Part shown: positions 6,074 through 9,834 of the stretch, in pieces
How positions within the stretch are numbered: position 1 is the first letter of the stretch
How the letters are laid out: every line of letters begins with the position of its first letter
Assembly (NCBI GenBank): GCA_964535835.1
Contig: CAZHUZ010000025.1
Coordinates: 1 to 9,834, forward strand
Length of the DNA stretch: 9,834 nucleotides
Reading direction: 5' to 3'
Origin: JAPUDQ01 sp964535835
GTDB lineage: Bacteria > Patescibacteriota > Saccharimonadia > Saccharimonadales > Saccharimonadaceae
The notes under the pieces: model-generated
The model's input: only the letters and a program-made list of their open reading frames with translations
Databases searched by the model: none
Told to the model about the DNA's origin: nothing
Translations under genes and position numbers: made by a program

Positions 6074-7384
6074 TTATGACGACCAAGCGGTTTTCGTCAT
6101 CGACAAGCTCGGTATAGTCTCAAGGGTGAGGGGATCAGATGGCGATACCGATTGAGCCATGAAGTAAGCCAACGAGGCGATCATGGCAGCGTTGTCGGTA
6201 CAGAGACTCATTGGTGCGTACTCGATAGGGATGGGGAGTGCCTGGGCGAGTTGACGACGCAGCTCCTGATTTGCCGCAACACCACCAGCTATGACCACTG
6301 AGGCAGGGGAGTAGTCATGATAGGCCTGAAGCGTCTTTTCGACGAGTGTTTCGACGGCAGTGCGTTGGAAACTAGCGGCAACATTAGCCCTCAGGCTGTC
6401 TGAGACGAGCTCTGGCAGGTCTTTGCTGGGGTAGGTGTGATCAACACCGCAATCGCGCTGTACTGTGCGTAGAACGGCAGTTTTGAGGCCAGAAAAACTA
6501 AAATCGTATTTGTTTGGCATTTTAGCCTTTGGAAAGTCAAACGCATGGGCGTCGCCAGACTCAGCGGCTTTGGCAACAGAGGGGCCGCCAGGGTAGGGGA
6601 GGCCGACGATTTTTGCTACTTTATCAAAGGCCTCCCCTACAGCGTCATCCTGTGTCTGGCCGAGCAGCTCATAGTCACCGTGATCACGAAATAGCACTAG
6701 CTGACTATGACCACCCGATACAATGAGCGCGAGGAGTGGGAATCGTGGCTGTAGAGTTGGCAGTTGTAGGCCCGAAACTACACTCGCCGTTTCCTCAGAG
6801 CGGTTGTCTTCGCGCCACGATGCTCGCGGCTTCTCATCACTGTCGTCTGCGGGATCACTGCGTTTGGTCCTCGACGAGTCAGGATGAGATTTACTCGCAT
6901 CTGGGCTCGACAAATACTCCTCAGAAGCGACGTGTGTAGTTTCGGCTGGCGCGATCTGGGGTGTTTGTGGCGTTTCTTGTCCCTTATCTCTTGTCTCTTG
7001 ACTCTCTATGCCAATTTTTGTCAAAAAATTGGCATAGACATGCCCTTCGACATGATGCACAGCATAAAGTGGTTTTTTCTTGAGATAGGCAAGGGTTCGA
7101 GCAGTCAACGATCCGATCAGGAGACTGCCGACGAGACCAGGAGCATAGGTGACACCGATAGCATCGATATCATCCCAGATACAGTTGGCGTCAGACAGCG
7201 CTTTTTCGACGACAGGCAAGATCACTTCGATATGCGAACGAGCCGCTACCTCTGGAATGACGCCACCGTAGGCCGCATGAATATCAATCTGAGAATTGAC
7301 GACATTGCTTAGCAATCGTACACCGTCCTCGACAACTGCAGCAGCAGTTTCATCACAACTGGATTCGATTCCCAAAATTTTCAT
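6074..7384 (-). CDS. tsaD: tRNA N6-adenosine threonylcarbamoyltransferase TsaD with large insertion
   Basis: 436 residues; the family is usually about 335-350. TsaD transfers the threonylcarbamoyl group to A37 of ANN-decoding tRNAs, working with TsaB and TsaE. The start MKILGIESSCDETAAAVV is canonical, so the ATG at 7384 is chosen over an in-frame ATG at 7435 that would overlap the divergent gene and the promoter. Metal ligands H111 and H115 (HHVEGH) and D397 (CTDNAA) are present, as are SGGH (223-226), the DAVGEAFDK segment (247-255) and YPGGP (264-268). Residues about 122-212, between VYANFL and PRFPLLAL, form a hydrophilic, low-complexity insertion of roughly 85-90 residues where other TsaDs have a loop of about six. 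It starts in a perfect inverted repeat and has QET repeats. The frame is open throughout and the conserved core is intact, so activity is plausible. The C-terminal tail is atypical. Predicted to be transcribed without a leader. Confidence 0.95.
   Translation of the reverse strand: MKILGIESSCDETAAAVVEDGVRLLSNVVNSQIDIHAAYGGVIPEVAARSHIEVILPVVEKALSDANCIWDDIDAIGVTYAPGLVGSLLIGSLTARTLAYLKKKPLYAVHHVEGHVYANFLTKIGIESQETRDKGQETPQTPQIAPAETTHVASEEYLSSPDASKSHPDSSRTKRSDPADDSDEKPRASWREDNRSEETASVVSGLQLPTLQPRFPLLALIVSGGHSQLVLFRDHGDYELLGQTQDDAVGEAFDKVAKIVGLPYPGGPSVAKAAESGDAHAFDFPKAKMPNKYDFSFSGLKTAVLRTVQRDCGVDHTYPSKDLPELVSDSLRANVAASFQRTAVETLVEKTLQAYHDYSPASVVIAGGVAANQELRRQLAQALPIPIEYAPMSLCTDNAAMIASLAYFMAQSVSPSDPLTLETIPSLSMTKTAWSS
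7005..7038. repeat. Perfect 15-bp inverted repeat inside tsaD
   Basis: TCTATGCCAATTTTT (7005-7019), loop GTCA (7020-7023), AAAAATTGGCATAGA (7024-7038), with no mismatch. It encodes the YANFLTKIGIE stretch at the left edge of the TsaD insertion. One arm belongs to conserved TsaD sequence (YANF) and the other is the first piece of non-conserved sequence. Confidence 0.85.
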
Positions 7385-7391
7385 CTCTGTT

Positions 7392-7400
7392 ATTGTACCA
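7392..7400 (-). promoter_or_regulatory. Extended -10 of tsaD, predicted leaderless
   Basis: On the minus strand TGGTACAAT: extended -10 with hexamer TACAAT (5 of 6). Seven bases separate it from the ATG at 7384, so the expected +1 falls at 7385, within one base of the start codon. The -35 position (TGTAAA, 7420-7415) is a weak match. Confidence 0.55.
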
Positions 7401-7402
7401 TT

Positions 7403-7411
7403 TGATACAAT
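7403..7411 (+). promoter_or_regulatory. Extended -10 of the Mur ligase gene
   Basis: TGATACAAT: hexamer TACAAT (7406-7411) with TG extension. Expected +1 near 7418, a 4-nt leader before the ATG at 7422, and no Shine-Dalgarno. Together with the tsaD box it forms a palindrome spanning 7392-7411. Confidence 0.55.
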
Positions 7412-7421
7412 AGGTTTACAT

Positions 7422-8702
7422 ATGAAAGACAACATCGTACGAGGCGTGCGAGGATTGCTGCCGAGCGGGGCGACGCGATTGCTCGAAGAGGGCTATCGTC
7501 GTGCGCGTGTCCATGCGGTATCAGCGCGCTATGGGTATCCAGCACGTGATCTCAAAGTCATCGCCGTGACAGGTACTAATGGCAAGACTACGACTGCCAA
7601 TTATCTCAACGAGATTCTTAAAAGTGCCGGTATGACAACAGCGATGTTTACGACCGCGGTGATCGAGATAGCAGGCAACCGTCGCATCAACGATCTCAAC
7701 GCGACGGTAGCGCTGACCGGTCAGATGCAACGCTTTTTTCGAGACGCAAAAAAAGCCGATGTCGATTACGTTGTACTAGAGATTACCTCTCATGCACTCC
7801 AACAGCACAAGCTCGATACCGTCCCGATCGAATGTGCCGTCATGACCAATCTGACGCAGGACCATCTGGATTATCACAAGACGATGGAGGCGTACGCGGC
7901 GGCAAAAGGCAAGTTATTTGCCAAAAATCCACGCTTCATGGTGCTTAATGCCGATGACGAATGGTATAGCTATTTTAATCAGTTTGAAGCAGGTGAGCAC
8001 AAGATCAGCTATGGTACGAGTGATGAGGCCGATTGTCGTATTCGTCAGGTAAAACTGTATAAAAAAGGCTCCGAGATGCAGCTACTCATCGACAAACATA
8101 CCACTCTTGAGCTCGGGACGGCGCTTCCGGGCAAATACAACGTCTACAACGCGACGGCCGCGGCTATGGCGGCCTATCTGATGTATATCAAGCTCGAAGC
8201 TATTCAGGACGGCATCGCAAATCTGGAGTCAATCCCGGGTCGATTTGAGCGAATCGATATCGATAAGCCATATGATGTTGTTGTGGATTATGCACACACC
8301 CCTGATGCACTTGAGAAATTACTTGAGGCCGCCAAAAGTATGGTCAAAAACCGAGTCATCCTGGTGTTTGGCGCCTGTGGTGACCGCGACAAGAGTAAAC
8401 GTCCAATCATGGGCGAGATTGCCGCCCGACTGGCTGATAGGATCATTCTCACCGATGAGGAGAGCTACAACGAAGACCCACAAGTCATACGCGATATGAT
8501 CCGCGAAGGGATTATTGGGGCAGGGGGCGAGCCAAAACTCGAAGAAATCGCCGACCGTCGCGAGGCAATCGCCAAAGCCATGAAAATCGCCCGAACAGGC
8601 GACATGATCCTGATCACAGGTATGGGGCACGAGCAATACCGCATCGTGGGTGGTGAAAAACTTCCTTGGAACGACGCCGATGTTGTGCGCGAGCTAGCCT
8701 AG
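7422..8702 (+). CDS. murE: MurE-like Mur ligase lacking the N-terminal domain
   Basis: 426 residues. Mur ligases add an amino acid to the UDP-MurNAc peptide using ATP; MurE adds the third residue. Seen here: P-loop VTGTNGKTTT (49-58), LEITSHAL (119-126; usual EVSSHAL), TNLTQDHLDYHKTMEAYAAAK (142-162) ending in the lysine that is carbamylated in the family, PGRFERID (272-279), VDYAHTPDAL (288-297) and GDRDKSKRP (320-328). These are MurE-type rather than MurC, MurD or MurF. The P-loop begins only about 50 residues in, against about 110 in standard MurE, so the UDP-binding N-terminal domain is missing; related short forms are, to my knowledge, common in CPR bacteria. At the specificity loop the DNPR (diaminopimelate) or DNPA-like (lysine) motif is replaced by TDEESYNEDP (344-353), so the amino acid added cannot be predicted. 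The ATG at 7422 is chosen because the promoter is immediately upstream; a longer frame would run back into tsaD. Confidence 0.85.
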   Translation: MKDNIVRGVRGLLPSGATRLLEEGYRRARVHAVSARYGYPARDLKVIAVTGTNGKTTTANYLNEILKSAGMTTAMFTTAVIEIAGNRRINDLNATVALTGQMQRFFRDAKKADVDYVVLEITSHALQQHKLDTVPIECAVMTNLTQDHLDYHKTMEAYAAAKGKLFAKNPRFMVLNADDEWYSYFNQFEAGEHKISYGTSDEADCRIRQVKLYKKGSEMQLLIDKHTTLELGTALPGKYNVYNATAAAMAAYLMYIKLEAIQDGIANLESIPGRFERIDIDKPYDVVVDYAHTPDALEKLLEAAKSMVKNRVILVFGACGDRDKSKRPIMGEIAARLADRIILTDEESYNEDPQVIRDMIREGIIGAGGEPKLEEIADRREAIAKAMKIARTGDMILITGMGHEQYRIVGGEKLPWNDADVVRELA

Positions 8703-8707
8703 GCTAG
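8694..8707. repeat. 14-bp palindrome over overlapping stop codons
   Basis: CTAGCCTAGGCTAG, perfectly self-complementary and containing CTAG three times. Its centre (8699-8702) holds the TAG stop codons of the Mur ligase gene (plus) and the kinase-like gene (minus), which overlap by four bases. No U-tract follows on either side. Confidence 0.8.
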
Positions 8708-9676
8708 TTTGTGGTGATTATGGGCAACCATTGTTGCATGACCAATTGTAGAGCTAAAATATGCATCAGTTGAAGTCAAGAGTTTTGCTCGTTTTCTACC
8801 CGTATCTAATTCGGCGGCCTGAATGCCCATCCGATACATTCGGGCGAATTCACGACTAGAAGATTTTTTATCGAGAATTTTTTCGACAAACTCTCTATTT
8901 TCGTCAACTTGCAGGGTGGAATCAATAAACGTCTCGATATCTTGGCGTGTTCGTAGGGTTGCTGCTTCTTTTGAAGCAGGGAGAAAAGCTGCGGTTTCTA
9001 AATCAATGAAACGTACACTTCTACGATCGCGTGCAAGATTTTTTGCTTCGGCATCACCATGTGAAATACCGGCACCATGTAGGTATCCTAGACTAACCAG
9101 ACCGGTTTTGAAGGCATCTTCGATGACTTCTTTGCGTAGTGCTTCAGGATTAATATCACGATCAGCCCAAAAAACGTTATCTAGTGAGATAACATCATGC
9201 TCATACAGAGTTATAAGGTGATTGATCCCGTAGACATTCTTCCAAACACCAATAGGTAGATAGGCAAGCTGATCATCGCTGAGTGTGTTGAGAAGATTAT
9301 TCATTGACCACTCACGTGCGAGTAGGTCGGATGGTTTTGCCTCAATATCATCACCAAACGGTTTTATGGCAACTAGAGCAGGTGATTCGTGCAATCCTGC
9401 ACCATTGAGAATCATTTGGCCGAATCGTGTGCCATGGACACCATCTTCGCGTCCTCTTGCAAAATCTTCGCGATCAACGAAACTACCACGAACCACTCCC
9501 CTTGTTGGTATTCTCACTTCTGTTTGAGACAACGTTAAGCTGCCTAGCTCTGCTGCATTGAGTACTTTTAGCAGTTTCTCTTCAAAATTATTACCGTGTT
9601 CCGTTTTGAACTCGGGTAATTGTGTGACTGTACCCATTGTTTCAGATGGTCCATTGAGTCGAGGTGAATTAGACAT
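8699..9676 (-). CDS. Protein kinase-fold (APH/Kdo-kinase-like) protein
   Basis: 325 residues from the ATG at 9676. Visible kinase-fold hallmarks are VAIKPF with K105 (the ATP lysine), E122 in LLAREW as a possible helix-C glutamate, the catalytic loop SHGDAEAKN with D208 and N213, and FIDLET with D225 in place of DFG. HGDxxxxN is the form seen in aminoglycoside phosphotransferases, choline kinases and lipopolysaccharide kinases rather than in Ser/Thr kinases. There is no signal peptide or membrane segment, so it is likely cytoplasmic. The substrate is unknown. The first 95 residues have no recognisable motif. A longer frame begins at a TTG (9739), but that TTG is part of the -35 box, so the ATG is preferred. 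It is convergent with the Mur ligase gene (4-bp overlap) and divergent from a phosphohexomutase, so a link to envelope or glycan metabolism is possible but only contextual. Confidence 0.75.
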   Translation of the reverse strand: MSNSPRLNGPSETMGTVTQLPEFKTEHGNNFEEKLLKVLNAAELGSLTLSQTEVRIPTRGVVRGSFVDREDFARGREDGVHGTRFGQMILNGAGLHESPALVAIKPFGDDIEAKPSDLLAREWSMNNLLNTLSDDQLAYLPIGVWKNVYGINHLITLYEHDVISLDNVFWADRDINPEALRKEVIEDAFKTGLVSLGYLHGAGISHGDAEAKNLARDRRSVRFIDLETAAFLPASKEAATLRTRQDIETFIDSTLQVDENREFVEKILDKKSSSREFARMYRMGIQAAELDTGRKRAKLLTSTDAYFSSTIGHATMVAHNHHKLA

Positions 9677-9710
9677 GTTTCGTTTTATCTCAATTAAATT
9701 ATCATTGTTG

Positions 9711-9739
9711 ATATTAGCATAAATGATATAAAAAGTCAA
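9711..9739 (-). promoter_or_regulatory. Promoter of the kinase-like gene
   Basis: On the minus strand TTGACT (9739-9734), a 17-nt spacer and TAATAT (9716-9711) with TGC before it. The leader would be about 27 nt. Architecture and -10 flank (TTATGCTAATAT) match the promoter of the small secreted protein. Confidence 0.72.
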
Positions 9740-9744
9740 TACTC

Positions 9745-9753
9745 TGATAGACT
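9745..9753 (+). promoter_or_regulatory. Possible extended -10 of the phosphohexomutase gene
   Basis: TGATAGACT: TG plus one base, then TAGACT (4 of 6). Predicted start near 9760. TACATT at 9757-9762 is an alternative. No -35 is convincing, and the region overlaps the divergent promoter's upstream side. Confidence 0.28.
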
Positions 9754-9768
9754 AGATACATTACAAAT

Positions 9769-9773
9769 GGAGG
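9769..9773 (+). promoter_or_regulatory. Strong Shine-Dalgarno of the phosphohexomutase gene
   Basis: GGAGG six bases before the ATG at 9780. This is the only strong ribosome binding site in the window. It shows that anti-Shine-Dalgarno pairing is used here alongside leader-free starts. Confidence 0.85.
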
Positions 9774-9779
9774 AAAATA

Positions 9780-9834
9780 ATGCAGGTAAATGCACAAATA
9801 TTTCGAGGGTATGACCTCAGGGGTCTTGTGGGCG
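9780..9834 (+). CDS. Phosphomannomutase/phosphoglucomutase, N-terminus only
   Basis: The first 18 codons read MQVNAQIFRGYDLRGLVG and then run off the window. IFRxYDIRGxVG is the standard opening of the alpha-D-phosphohexomutase family (ManB/AlgC/PgcA type), where the YDIRG turn lines the active site. The enzyme would interconvert hexose 6- and 1-phosphates for sugar-nucleotide and surface glycan synthesis. The start is fixed by the GGAGG six bases upstream. Which hexose it prefers, and whether it is phosphomannomutase or phosphoglucosamine mutase, cannot be decided from this fragment. Confidence 0.85.
   Translation, partial: MQVNAQIFRGYDLRGLVG

Noticed and set aside
6792..6925. 8-bp direct repeat TCCTCAGA (6792-6799 and 6918-6925) in the TsaD insertion as a target-site duplication
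   Set aside because: The copies are 126 bp apart, which keeps frame, but an 8-bp match within about 300 bp is expected by chance fairly often and no terminal inverted repeats accompany it.
7385..7435. In-frame ATG at 7435 as tsaD start
   Set aside because: MKILGIESS at 7384 is the family's start. The longer form would read through the divergent promoter and overlap the Mur ligase gene.
9677..9739. TTG at 9739 as start of the kinase-like gene
   Set aside because: That TTG is the first half of the -35 box TTGACT, and the -10 lies downstream of it, so the mRNA would begin after it.
1..9834. CRISPR array, insertion sequence, prophage or defence island
   Set aside because: No regularly spaced repeats, transposase, integrase, phage or nuclease-type genes were found; the content is housekeeping plus a few unknowns.

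Overview
The window looks like ordinary chromosomal DNA of a small-genome bacterium. The best fit is the Patescibacteria/CPR radiation, most likely a Saccharibacteria (TM7) relative. That placement is an inference, resting on a MurE-like ligase without its N-terminal domain, an archaeal-looking ValRS active-site region, single-gene transcription units and very short or absent mRNA leaders. No phylogeny could be run. Stop codons are TAA, TAG and one TGA (end of the HIT gene), so UGA is used as stop and the UGA=Gly code of some CPR lineages is not supported.

Layout. At the left edge a tRNA-Arg(GCG) with a textbook promoter runs into a near-perfect bidirectional terminator. That terminator is shared with a convergent two-helix membrane protein gene (minus strand). 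A tRNA-Ser(CGA) follows, then a minus-strand, membrane-anchored metallophosphoesterase. Divergent from it is a HIT-family nucleotide hydrolase/transferase, followed by a small secreted protein of unknown function. The centre holds valS and tsaD, both minus. A MurE-like ligase is transcribed divergently from tsaD. It ends in a shared CTAG with a convergent kinase-fold protein. At the right edge the first 18 codons of a phosphomannomutase/phosphoglucomutase gene are visible.

Functional themes. Four features serve translation: two tRNAs, ValRS and TsaD (t6A37 modification). Three or four serve the envelope: the Mur ligase, the phosphohexomutase, the surface-facing metallophosphoesterase and the secreted small protein. 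Orientation alternates so often that almost every gene appears to have its own promoter.

Most striking signals. (1) A recurrent extended -10 promoter (TGC-TATAAT three times, TGC-TAATAT twice), with -10 boxes so close to the ATG of several genes that leaderless transcripts are predicted. (2) A 20-bp palindrome that forms two face-to-face extended -10 boxes between tsaD and the Mur ligase gene. (3) A TsaD carrying an in-frame, low-complexity insertion of about 90 residues that begins in a perfect 15-bp inverted repeat. (4) An unusual tRNA-Arg anticodon. (5) A HIT motif whose third histidine is lysine. No CRISPR array, insertion sequence, phage gene or clear defence system was seen.
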